From Alnus glutinosa (lineage: Eukaryota > Streptophyta > Magnoliopsida > Fagales > Betulaceae): a stretch of 64,000 bases of DNA. The notes under the pieces were generated by a model that ran no database searches, was not told the origin of the DNA, and saw nothing but the letters and a program-made list of their open reading frames with translations. Location: positions 6,445,501 to 6,509,500 of the forward strand of contig NC_084894.1 of assembly GCF_958979055.1 (NCBI RefSeq), read 5' to 3'. A program made the translations under genes and the position numbers. This document shows, piece by piece, positions 1 through 10,671 of this stretch (position 1 is its first letter; each line of letters begins with the position of its first letter).

Positions 1-1072
1 AAACAACATGGTCTCAATAATCTATGAAGAACAAACAACATGGTCTCAAGAATACATAATAAAAATACTAGGCTTCACCTCTAACCCTAGCTAGAGGTTT
101 AGCCACTCATGGTTATGAAAATAAATTCCATAATCAAAGTACTAAACATAAATTAAAAACAAAGAAAATAAAATTCCAACTTGGCGTCTCTATGCTCTTC
201 TGTGCTCCTTCGCTTCTCCCATTTTCGGAAGAATAAAGCATGGTATTTAAAGAGCTTGCAAGGTCTTTTTGGCACTTTCTTGGTGGTCTAGCTAAAGAAA
301 GAATCACATCTTGCATTAATTACACAGCAGCCCAAAGATGGAAATAAATCAGATCGTGAATCCATGTGTCTTGGTAAAAATTATGGAAAGAAATCATGAC
401 ATGTCAATCTGATTTGTGCTCCACACGTCCATCACCAGGAGTATATGGAAAGAAAATCAACTTGTGCATGAAAGGCATTTGCTTTGGAAAGAAAATCTGC
501 ATGATATGGTCCCCTACTCATACACATCCTTTGAAATTCCAATCCAAGTAGGAAAAAGACTCCATATCCGCACAGATTTGCTCTCTTTTATTGCGGGGCA
601 ATTTGGGCATAGTAAAAGTCCGAAATAGGAAAAACCTATTTCTGACTTATTTGTTGCATTTTTCATTAGCTTTCCAACGCCACCAAATTTAACGCAATAC
701 AATACTTGAGAATAAAATTATGATGAAAATAAAGTTATGATGAAAATAAAGTGACGTGCTCAATCTGGATTCTTTCTATAAATAAAGGATTTTGCCACTT
801 CGTTAAAATCTTGGAATTTGAAGGATTTTCTTCCAAAACCTTTTTGCCAATATATGTGATTGATTTGGTCCCCACAAGTCTAGAGATAAAATTGATTTGG
901 ACCTTCCTTGCATCTTTATGTCAATTCCACAAAAATAACGACATTATTTCTCAAAGACCTGCAAAACACTAAAATACCAAAACTAACAAAAAGTATTAGA
1001 AAATAAAAAAAATTAAGGGTTTAACAAATATAAATTAAGGGGCCAAATTATACACTATTTTGCACTCATCAA
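1..1072. other. Unassigned AT-rich sequence, possibly old LTR-type DNA
   Basis: No convincing coding exon is visible here. The short open frames have no family motif and no splice pattern. The segment holds imperfect internal repeats around 720-755 (an ATGATGAAAATAAAG motif twice). Its end near 1072 (GCACTCATCA) resembles the 3' ends of some plant LTRs, but I found neither a matching 5' end nor a target duplication. Confidence 0.25.
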
Positions 1073-1194
1073 AGAGGGATCTGCTCTTGACGTTCCAGAA
1101 TCCCATAGACGGCCAAGCGAATGGGAGATCCCGACCAACAACAAGGCCAAGCGAATGAGAGATCCTTCTATCTCGATCGGCGACCAGTACTTGT

Positions 1195-1525
1195 CATTAC
1201 CAAAACGAAGAGAAGAGGACGGGGACGAGGTCCGGGCTATGGCGCTTAGGCAAAAGGAAGAAAAGAATGAAAAAAATGAAGAGATGCGGCGCTAGGGTTA
1301 CGAAGTTATGCAAGTAAGGCCTTAAGGGGTTTTTTTGTTTTATAATTTTCAGCATGGGGGCCGGGGCTGGTCCCCGGGGTTTTAAAAAATCCCAACCCAC
1401 AACCCACCCCGCCCCGCACAGGTATATCGTTTTTGGACCCGTACTAGCAAAAAAAAACTAAAAACCAGGTTTTTGGGGGCGAGGCGGGGTGGGGCGGGTC
1501 CATGAGTTTTTGCCCACCCCTACAG
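1195..1525. mobile_element. Possible hAT-type non-autonomous element end
   Basis: This is a GC-rich island in AT-rich DNA. It contains C-rich and G-rich complementary stretches (around 1395-1420 and 1475-1500). It ends in TTTTTGCCCACCCCTA at 1508-1523, the reverse of the TAGGGGTGGGC terminus common to plant hAT elements. The opposite terminus was not found, so the element is truncated or the call is wrong. Confidence 0.35.
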
Positions 1526-1822
1526 ATAAGTAGTTAGACAACTCAAACTACAAGCTAAACTATATAACATAAAAGGTCTATGATTTTTTATTTTTTATTT
1601 TTTTTAAAAAAAAAAACATAAAAGGTCTATAGAATACTCACAAAGGAATTAAGAATAACTAAATACCAGTAAAATGTCACCTAGTATTGCCTCTATGTGA
1701 AACTCCATAAAAATCTCAAATAGAAGATAAACTAAATCGCAACATTTGGAGAAACGACCATTAGACCTCAAATAATATTTTAATTTTTAATTTTCTTACA
1801 AAAGATATATTTAAAACGAACA
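1526..1822. other. AT-rich DNA without recognised content
   Basis: A- and T-runs only. I see no gene, no motif and no repeat boundary apart from a duplicated ACATAAAAGGTCTAT word at about 1567 and 1616. Confidence 0.5.
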
Positions 1823-2779
1823 AACTAGCTAGTTTATGGTGCAATAATTTAATAACTCAAATAATTTTAAAACCAAAAAAAAAAAAAAACAAAAAGAAAT
1901 GTTTTTATAATATAAATAATAGAAGAACCTATACATAAAAAATAAAATAAAAAATTAAAACAACTTTAATTTGGAAGTCACTCATGCAATTTAGAATAGA
2001 AAACTAAATCAAAACAAAAAATACTTACTTTTGGAACAGAACTCTACGTGTCAAACAAAAACAAACAAACAAAAATCTATGAGCGAAAACTATATAAAAA
2101 AAAAAAAAACAAATAAATAATGATGCAATTTGAAAAAAGTTCATACTTTTCAATTTGGGGCTTTTTTTTAAAAAAAAAAAAAAAAAAATTGTGATATATT
2201 ATAACCTACAATACTTTTTATTTTAAAAAGAACCTGACACTACAAGTCTACATATCTATCTTACGTGGCTAATAAAAAAAAAAAAATCCAATAAGGAACT
2301 ACGTGTGGGGGAGTAGATAAATTACTTAACAAATTTTCTCATAATTTTTTTAAAAAAAATCAATTGCAGGAGCCACGACCCCTGCTGACCCTAACGTGCC
2401 ACTACATATATCTCATCCACATCTTCATACAACAAAGTTTCAAATCCATCATTGAATTTGTGGGACCCAATGTGGGTTCCATAAATCAAATGGTAGATTT
2501 GAAAATGAAATGTGTAGGATATATATTTATATAATTTCTCGTTTTGTTGAGATCTCAGTGGGAGAGTAGATTAATTACTTAACAAATTTTCTTATAATTT
2601 TTTTTTTTAAACCTATTACAAGGGTTACGGCCTGCCACTATAAATAGTGTGCTCGGGTGTATAGAGTTTGGGTGCGGTTTACATATGGGCCCCCTTGAAC
2701 CGAGTTGCTTGTAGCGAATCTATGCACCGTTTGATTTAAGAAATGGATTGATTCGAGGTTTTTTTAGATTTGGAAATGA

Positions 2780-2918
2780 CTCTTGCACAACAGTTGTACA
2801 ACTATTGTGCAAGGTCATAGAGACATGGGGTGAGTCTAGTGTGGTGGGTTCCACCACATGGGTCCCACGTGGGACCCATCCCATGTTTCTAGAGTGGTGC
2901 ACAACTGTTGTGCACCAA
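2780..2918. repeat. Foldback module in array copy 1
   Basis: The left arm starts TTGCACAACAGTTGTA at 2783 and the right arm ends ACAACTGTTGTGCACC at 2916. Inner arms pair a GGGTCCCACGTGGGACCC palindrome with flanking CATGG words. A similar module is at 4069-4207. The copy at 5500-5620 has lost part of its left arm. The short open frames across these modules run through palindromic DNA and are not genes. Confidence 0.75.
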
Positions 2919-4252
2919 TCACTCATCTTTAGATTTTATGTTTATTCATCTCAAAGATAATATATGTATGTTTTAGATATTAATTTTATGAATCAGGATC
3001 CTTTACAATTATTTGTCTGAATTTGAGAGAATTCGGGCAAGTGATTGTGAGATACTACTTATAGGACCCATCTGACGAACTAGCTAGTTTATGGTGCAAT
3101 AATTTAATAACTCAAATAATTTTAAAACAAAAAGAAACAACAATAAAAAAAAATGGTTTTATAATATAAATAATAGAAGAATTTATACATAAAAAATAAA
3201 ATAAACAATTAAAATAACTTCAATTTGGAAGTCACTCATGTAATTTATAATGGAAAACTAAAACAAAAAATATAATAAAAAAAAATACTTACTTTTGGAA
3301 CAGAACTCTATGTGGCAAACAAAAACAAACAAACAAACAAACAAAAAATCTATGAGCGAAAACTATTAAAAAAAAAAAACACAAATAAATAATGATGCAA
3401 TTTGAAAGAGGTTCATACTTTTCAATTTGTGGCTTTTTTTTAAAAAAAAATCGTGATATATTATAACCTACAATACTTTTTATTTAAAAAGAACCTGATA
3501 CTACAAGTCTACATAACTATCTTACGTGGCTAATAAAAAAAAAAACCCAATAAGGAACTGCGTGTGGGGGAGTAGATAAATTACTTAACAATTTTTCTTA
3601 TAAAATAATTTTTTTAAACCAATTGCAGAAGCCGCGACTCCTACTGCCCTTAACGTGGCCCTGCCACTACATATATCTTATACATATCTTCATACTACAA
3701 AGTTTTAAATTCACAATTAAATTTGTGGGACCCAATGTGGGTTCCATAAATCAAATGGTAGATTTAAAAATGAGATGTGTATGAAATATATTTGTATAAT
3801 TTCTCTTTTTGTTGAGATCTTAATTTTGACGAGCTCTTGTTGAGATCTCAGTGAGAGAGTGAATTAATTACTTAACAAATTTTCTTATAATTTTTTTTTT
3901 AAACCTATTACGAGGGTTATGGCCCGCCACTATCAATAGTGTGCTCGGGTGTATAGAGTTTGGGTGCGGTTTACATATGAGCCCCCTTGGACAGAATTGT
4001 TATCTATCCACAGTATGATTTAAGAAATGGATTTATTCGGGTGCTTTTTTAGATTTGGAAAATGACTCTTGCACAACAGTTGTATAACTATTGTGCAAGG
4101 TTTTATAGACATGGGGTGAGTCTCATGTGGTGGACATGGGTCCCACTTGGGACCCATCCTATGTCTCTAGAGTGGTGCACAACTGTTGTGCACTACTGTT
4201 GTGCACCAATCACTCCTATTTAGATTTTATGTTTATTCATTCCAAATATAAT

Positions 4253-4386
4253 AGAAAAATGCTTGCCTTACAACCCCCACCCAACTCCCACACAACCCCC
4301 ACTCACATGTGTGTGGGACCCACGTGCATGGGACCCACACACATGTGAGTGGGAATTGGGTAAGGGTTGTGAGTGTATCATCTCCC
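4253..4386. mobile_element. 134-bp MITE with 8-bp target duplication
   Basis: The element is present only in copy 2 of the tandem array. AATATAAT occurs immediately before (4245-4252) and after (4387-4394) it, and the other array copies read straight through the site. The body is a palindrome of CCCACACACATGTGAG-type arms around ACCCACGTGCATGGGACC. The 8-bp duplication fits the hAT superfamily. The ends pair only weakly as terminal inverted repeats. Confidence 0.8.
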
Positions 4387-5824
4387 AATATAATATATGT
4401 ATGTTTTAGATATTAATTTTATGGATCAGAATCCTCTACAATTATTTACTTGAATTTGAAAGAATTCGGACAGGTGGTTGTGAGATACTACTTATGGGAC
4501 CCACCTGACGAACTAGCTAGTTTATGGTGCAATAATTTAATAACTCAAATAATTTTAAAACAAAAAGAAACAACAATAAAAAAAATGGTTTTATAATATA
4601 AATAATAGAAGAACCTATACATAAAAAATAAAATAAACAATTAAAACAACTTCAATTTGGAAGTCACTCATGTAATTTATAATAGAAAACTAAAACAAAA
4701 AAATATAATAAAAAAAAATACTTGGTTTTGGAACATAACTCTATGTGGCAAACAAACAAAAAATCTATGAGCGAAAATTATAAAAAAAAAAACAAATAAA
4801 TAATGATGCAATTTGAAAGAGGTTCATACTTTTCAATTTGGGGCTTTTTTTAAAAAAAATTGTGATATATTATAACCTACAATACTTTTTTATTTTAAAA
4901 ATAACCAGATACTACAAGTCTACATAACTATCTTACGTGGCTAATAGAAAAAAAAAAAAAAAAAAAAACCCAATAAGGAACTGCGTGTGGGGGAATAGAT
5001 AAATTGCTTAACAATTTTTCTTATAAAATAATTTGTTTAAACCAATTGCATAAGCCGCGACCCCTATTGGCCTTAACGTGGCCCTGCCACTACATATATC
5101 TCATACACATCTTCATACTACAAAGTTTCAAATTCACAATTGAATTTGTGGGACCCAATGTGAGTTCCATAAATCAAATGGTAGATTTGAAAATGAGATG
5201 TGTAAAATATATATTTGTATAATTTCTCATTTTGTTGAGATCTCAATTTTGACGAGCTCTTATTAAGATCTCAGTGGGAGAGTGGTTTAATTACTTAACA
5301 AATTTTCTTATAATTTTTTTTTTTTAAAACCTATTACAAGGGTTATGGCCCGCCACTAGAAATAGTGTGCTCGGGTGTATAGAGTTTGGGTGCGGTTTAC
5401 ATATGAACCCCCTTCCGAATTGCTTGTAGCGAATCTATTCACCGTTTGATTTAAGAAATGGATTGATTCATGTGCTTTTATAGATTTGGAAAATGACTCT
5501 TGCACAACAGTTGTACCGTCTTAGAGACATTGGGTAAGTCTCATGTGATGTGTTTCACCACATGGGTCCCATGTGGGACTCATCCCATGTCTCTAGAGTG
5601 GTGCACAACTGTTGTGTACCAATCATTCCTCTTTAGATTTTATGTTTATTCATCCCAAAGATAATATATGTATGTTTTAGATATTAATTTTATTGATCAG
5701 GATCCTTTACAATTATTTGCCTGAATTTGAGATAATTCAGGCAGGTTGTGAGATACTACTTATGGGACCAACCTGATGAACTAGCTAGTTTATGGTGCAA
5801 TAATTTAATAACTCAAATAATTTT

Positions 5825-6179
5825 CCATCTTGAATAAAGAATGAGATAATAGGAATTTTAAGAGTTTCTAAGCTCTTCAAACAATAAGTTTGATTGATAA
5901 ATTTTGCATACTTCTTTATTCATGGAATTCCCTTTAAATATAACCCATACAATTGTATGCTTGTACTAGAAACCGACATACTGCTAGGACTAGGAAACTA
6001 TGCGGCTAGACCTAATAGAATCTGACTTTTTAAGACATAATATCATATTTTTACATTTATTTGGACTATTTCCTTATTAAGCAAATGACCTAATGGAAGC
6101 ACTTCCTTATTAAATAATTACTTCTAATACTTTTAGGGCTAACATCATCAACATAGGGCTGACGTGGCTTCCCATTTCG
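5825..6179. other. Unassigned sequence between array and LINE remnant
   Basis: No gene is visible. The composition (AATTTTAAGAGTTTC, AAATATAACCCATAC) resembles LTR-like DNA, and similar text occurs at about 28200-28340 inside the SEC23-type gene. No boundary or duplication was found. Confidence 0.3.
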
Positions 6180-7772
6180 TGACTGTGTGGTTGTGGAATA
6201 ATATCAGGAATGGTGGAAGACATTCTCTGGTTTTGCTAGATTTGAGGTGGAGAATTGGGCTGTGACAAATTTTTGGCATGATTTGTGGTGCGAGGATACG
6301 GTACAGAAGAAAGCTTTTCCTGTCTATTTGGTATTGCTCGTGCGAATGATGCCTTAGTTGTATATAACATGGAGCTTTTGAGCGGTTTCACTCAGTGGAA
6401 CGTAAGCTTTGTTAGAGAGATGCATGATTGGGAAGTGAATGTCTTTGCTTCGTTCCTCCAGGTGTTGCACTTAGTCAAGATCGTGAAGATAGGCTTTAGT
6501 AAATATCTTCCAAAAGAGGCCTGTTTAAAGTCAAGTCACTCTTTAGCTCATTGGCTTGTTTCGAAGGTAGTCACTTACCATGGAAGAGTGTGTGGCGAAC
6601 TCAAGATTCCTCAAATGGTTTTTTTTTTTTTTTTTTTTGGGTAATTACCTTTTCCCCCTATGAACTCCGGCCTGTGTCATTTTACCCCCACGGACTACCA
6701 CTTCGACAAAAGAAAAGCATCAAACTACCATCTTTACACACTTTGGCCCATTCTGTCAGTCTAATTCAGGCAAATACTTAAATGCCCTAACTCAATTTAA
6801 AAAATGACCTAAATACCCTCATCTTAAAAAAAAAAAAAAAAAAACTAAAGGAAAAGGGGGTGGCGACAGCCACCCCCTGAGATGGCCGAGTAGCCTGCGA
6901 AGCACCCTAGAGCCGGAGCCACTTCTGGGGGTGGTTCGCACCCCACCCCCTTAGGTTTTTTTTTTTTAAAAAAAATATTAATTTTAATATTTTTTTTATT
7001 AATTACTGTAGAGTGCATTTTGGTCTTTAAATCAAAATTAACGGTAAAAAATGGCATATTCTATCCAAGTTAATGGGTTCCTTGACGGAAGTGGCCAAAG
7101 TGTGCAAAGATGGTAGTTTGATGCTCTTTTTTGGTCGAAGTGGTAGTTCGTGGGGGTAAAATGACACAGGCCGGTAGTTCATGGGAGAAAATGTAATTAC
7201 TCCTTTTGTGTGTGTGTGTATGCGCGTGCGCGTGCGCGCATGGATGACTGCCCTAGGCAAGATCCTTATAAAGGATAATCTCATGAAGAGACATGTTATT
7301 ATCGTGGACAAATGCTGCTTGTGCAAAAAAAATGGAAAATCAATGGACCACATTCTGCTTCATTGTGTTGTGGCTTTAGCTCTGTGGAATGCTCTCTTTA
7401 CTCGATTTGGCTTATCTTGGGTTATGCCTAGAAGAGTTATCAATCTGTTTGCTTGTTGGTGGAAATCTGGTAGGCCGATGAATGCTGCAATATGGAAGAT
7501 GGTGTCGATCTGCATTTTTTGGTGTGTTTGGAAGGAAAGAAATAATATGTGTTTCGAGGACTTGGAGAGTTCCATGAAACATATTTTAGTTTCGTTTTTT
7601 CATAATTTGTATATTTAGACGGTGACTTTTTTGTCATCACTGTCGCTTAGTTATGTAGATTTTCTTATTCGTTTTTCTCTTCTTAGTTAGGTGTTTCATT
7701 TTGTATACTTACGATGTACTTAGAGACACTTTACGTTATCAATAAGACTTGATTTACTTAATAATAATAATA
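6180..7772 (+). mobile_element. LINE (L1-type) ORF2 3' remnant, split by a MITE
   Basis: Broken frames encode the C-terminal part of a plant LINE reverse transcriptase ORF. At 6270-6620 there is the region before the zinc-binding domain (FWHDLW, QWNVSFVREMHDWEV). At 7230-7615 lies the zf-RVT domain ([43 protein letters not shown]) followed by FWCVWKERNN. Stops and frameshifts make it inactive, and 5' truncation has removed the endonuclease and RT. The 3' end is the AATAATAATAATAAAAA tail near 7772. A foldback element at 6639-7204 interrupts it just before the expected AFFAW-type segment. Confidence 0.85.
6639..7204. mobile_element. Long-TIR foldback MITE inside the LINE
   Basis: The left arm begins GGGTAATTACCTTTTC at 6639 and the right arm is its near-exact reverse complement ending GTAATTACTCC at 7203. 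The arms match for roughly 115 bp, with shared words such as TGTCATTTTACCCCCACG, ACTACCACTTCGAC and CATCAAACTACCATCTTT. The centre holds a second GC-rich hairpin (GGGGGTGGCGACAGCCACCCCC at about 6855). The target site is a T-run, so the duplication is ambiguous. There is no transposase. Confidence 0.85.
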
Positions 7773-8093
7773 AAAAGTTCTCATGAAGCATTTCTAACTT
7801 ATTTTAAAACTATGCTAAGTTCCGTTAAACTCCTTGATTATTAACTTATGAAAATTGTCTTGATTAAAAACCTCTTTATAACAAGTGTTCAATTTTTATT
7901 TTATTTTATTTTGTTTTATAAGTAGTGTCCAAAACTTCAAATGTGAGAATTCCAACTTGTGAGCCATCAGTCTTTCTGTAACAAGAACATGCACCCAACC
8001 CGGATAGAGTTTCAGTACACCCCCTTGTCCAAACACTCGGAAATCGAAAGAATTAGAACCCCCCTATTTCTTCTACTTCTTTTCCCTTTCTCA
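7773..8093. other. Upstream region of the RPS25 gene
   Basis: AT-rich to 7960, then increasingly C/T-rich towards 8090, as usual for a plant ribosomal-protein leader. I see no other gene. The core promoter cannot be placed with certainty. Confidence 0.45.
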
Positions 8094-8102
8094 AAACCCT
8101 AA
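8094..8102 (+). promoter_or_regulatory. telo-box AAACCCTAA
   Basis: An exact AAACCCTAA lies 68 bp before the RPS25 ATG in a pyrimidine-rich leader. Telo-boxes are established elements of plant ribosomal-protein and other translation-related genes, where they act with TOP-like or site II motifs in dividing tissue. Its role here is inferred from sequence and position. Confidence 0.6.
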
Positions 8103-8169
8103 GCACACCTTCTTCTCCAAACGGCTGCCTCAGCTCCGCTCTGACCCTTCTGCGATTCTCTCCAGCAAA

Positions 8170-10671
8170 ATGGTAAGCCCACGCTTCCTCAAATCCTTTC
8201 GTTTCCTTATTTTCTCGCTGTTTGGAAAGAAATTGAGGAAAAACGAGAGAAGATTTTAGATTCTCTAAAATGTCGATATCTGGAGATGGTTCCATAAGGC
8301 ATACTGGTTTGGCGGTTTTCTTTCTTCTAGATCCGGTGTAGTGTAGTTTTCTTTTTGGACGTTTTCTTAGCAGCCAAACAGAGAATTGTCTACGTGATAG
8401 TCGCATGTTAAAAAAAATCGATTTTTTAATACTTCAATGAAGCAAAATAGTCTTATCAGGCTATCTCTCTCTAAATCAATGTGATATTTCAGGCCCCAAA
8501 CTACAAGGATGGCAAATTAATATTCAAGATTCTTATGTTATAAAAGAACAAAAAATACTTATAAAGTGTTGTTTTAATTTTTTGTCCTCACTAATTTTTG
8601 GTTCAGATTCCAAACGGGAGGTAAATCCATAAAATATTTGGGGGACAATTGATTTAACATTAATGCTAGGAATTTGGTTTCGTGATTTTATATCGTTTTT
8701 TCTTGCTCTTCTGATAGGCACCTAAGAAGGAGAAGGCTCCTCCTCCGTCCTCGAAGCCAGCCAAATCCGGCGGAGGGAAGCAGAAGAAGAAGGTAAGATA
8801 AGGTTTTTGGATCCAGAATTGGCTTTGAAGATTTTGGCTCTGTTTTACTTATCAAAAAAAAGATTTTGGCTCTGTTTGTTAAGGTGGTTTGGGTGTGTTT
8901 TTTGTTTGAAAAAGTGTTTTGAAGTTACACAAAGGTGAAAACAAAAGACAACCAAAATTTTAACAAATGTAGCCATTGATTTGGTGTAGTTTTCAGATGA
9001 TAGATTGTGGAAATAGGTCATGTGGGTTCTTGGCTTCTTAGGAATTTATTGAACTCAATTTTAATATAAAATATGGGTTCGACACTATGAATACTATTTG
9101 TGTAATATACAGAAATGGAGCAAGGGAAAACAAAAGGAGAAGGTGAACAACATGGTTTTGTTTGACAAGGTGACCTATGACAGACTTCTTACAGAAGTTC
9201 CAAAGTTCAAGCTTATCACCCCTTCCATCCTGTCTGACAGATTGAGGGTACAGTCTGAACTTGGCTTTTCTTTCTATTTCTTCATGTTATATGTGGTCAC
9301 CATCTATGTTATGGGCATTAAAAACTATTAAATGGTATTCTGATGGGCACCATTTCTATAAGTTGTTCTTATTTAAGTTTTGGTATTCAAAGGTTAATAT
9401 TTTCTTGTTTCACATTTTTTTTTTCTTTTTAATAAATGTATGTTATTATTTGCATAGGACAAATATAAGGTGTATAATGCATACAAAATGTAGTTAGGTA
9501 TTTTGAAACCACGGCTTGATTTGATACTTGAAAACACGGTTCAGGCATGTGCTAACTTACATGAGTTGGTAGATCTCTTGCAGTCATTTTTTTTTGTACT
9601 TGAAGTATGTGTGACATGCTGTAGTGCAGTTAATGTTGGGTTAGGCTGTTGATGCTGGAAACATGGTTTAGAGTTCCAGCATCTTTAGCAAAACTTACAT
9701 GATTCGGCTGATCTCTTATAATCACTTTTTGTATTTGAATTATGTTTAGATAAGCCCTATTTGAGTAGGGGTTTATGCCATTGACGGTGTATGGCTTGAA
9801 TTATGTGGTAGCGAAGACATCTTTGAGTTTGATTACCATGACCATGATTTTAGTATGAGAAGTGCTATATACTATATTTTATCCCATAACTATGCAACAA
9901 TGCTAACGTGGTAGTTTTAAGAAACCTTTGGATTTTTCTTTTTCTTAACAATGATTAATCCAGGAGTTGGTTAGGATTGCCACATCAGCATTATGAGATA
10001 ATTATGGAATAAAAATATGGTTTTTAGCGTTACTTTTTTAGTATTATGTAGTTGCTTTCAAAAGAAAAGTTACTTGGAATACGATAATTGCCATGTCAAT
10101 TATTTCCCCTAGGCCTTTGGTGGTCAAACAAATCAAGGGTAGCATTGAAACTTCTTCAAATCTTCAGTTATTGAATTGACTCAATTGATCTTCAGTTATT
10201 GAATTGACTCAATTGACTCAATTGATCTTCAGTTATTGAATTATTTCCCCTAGGCCTTTGGTGGTCAAACAAATCAAGGGTAGCATTGAAACTTCTTCAA
10301 ATCTTCAGTTATTGAATTGACTCAATTGATCTTTTATAGACGAAATTGAAATCAGACACATAGTTCAAGGACCAAAATTGTTGTTTGGCCTAATGTTATT
10401 TCTTGAGCAAATTACTCTTGATACAATTTAAATCAAAGTAGAGTTTATTCTTTTTTGTTTTATACTTGCATAGCATGTCCCTCCACGGCTTTTTACACTA
10501 GTCATTGTTCTTTTAGCACGCCTTTTAAGCTGATTTCCTTTTCTTGACCGTTATCAGGTTAGTGGGTCATTGGCCCGCCGCGCAATAAAGGATCTGATGT
10601 CAAAAGGTTCCATTAGGCTGGTATCTGCCCATGCAAGCCAGCAGATCTACACCAGAGCCACCAATACTTGA
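8170..10671 (+). CDS. RPS25: 40S ribosomal protein S25 (eS25)
   Basis: Component of the small cytosolic ribosomal subunit, sited near the head and E site. The model has exons 8170-8172 (the ATG alone, directly before GTAAGC), 8718-8792, 9113-9247 and 10558-10671, giving 108 aa, the usual plant eS25 length. The order is a Lys-rich N-terminus ([20 protein letters not shown] then a [15 protein letters not shown] basic patch), [34 protein letters not shown], then [12 protein letters not shown] and the family-typical end [10 protein letters not shown]. All junctions are GT-AG and keep frame. An intron directly after the start codon is common in plant ribosomal-protein genes. A telo-box sits in the leader. 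Intron 3 contains a 141-bp tandem duplication. The identity is essentially certain; which paralogue it is cannot be told. Confidence 0.97.
10101..10330. repeat. 141-bp local tandem duplication in RPS25 intron 3
   Basis: A segment starting TATTTCCCCTAGGCCTTTGG at 10101 recurs at 10242, followed in both copies by GTGGTCAAACAAATCAAGGG and CTTCTTCAAATCTTCAG. Short ATTGAATTGACTCAATTGA repeats lie between them. The copies are nearly identical, so the event is recent. Confidence 0.85.

Larger units (their letters stand above)
1823..5824. repeat. Tandem array, three copies of a 1.26-1.43 kb unit
   Basis: The anchor word AACTAGCTAGTTTATGGTGC recurs at 1823, 3078, 4511 and 5779, giving unit lengths of 1255, 1433 and 1268 bp plus a 46-bp start of a fourth unit. 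Within each unit the same order is seen: an AT-rich block with a TATAATATAAATAATAGAAG word, a GTGATATATTATAACCTACA block, a TTACGTGGCTAAT block, a GTGGGACCCAATGTG block and a foldback module. None of the units has a credible open frame. Copy 2 is longer mainly because of an inserted MITE at 4253-4386. The unit may have begun as a transposon or LTR fragment, but I recognise no family. Confidence 0.9.

Noticed and set aside
2720..2960. Open frames of 68-70 codons on both strands and the similar one at 4127-4348
   Set aside because: They run through the palindromic foldback modules of the tandem array, mirror each other on the two strands and have no domain.
9248..10557. Intronic snoRNA in RPS25 intron 3
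   Set aside because: Plant ribosomal-protein introns often host snoRNAs, but I found no properly spaced C/D or H/ACA box set.
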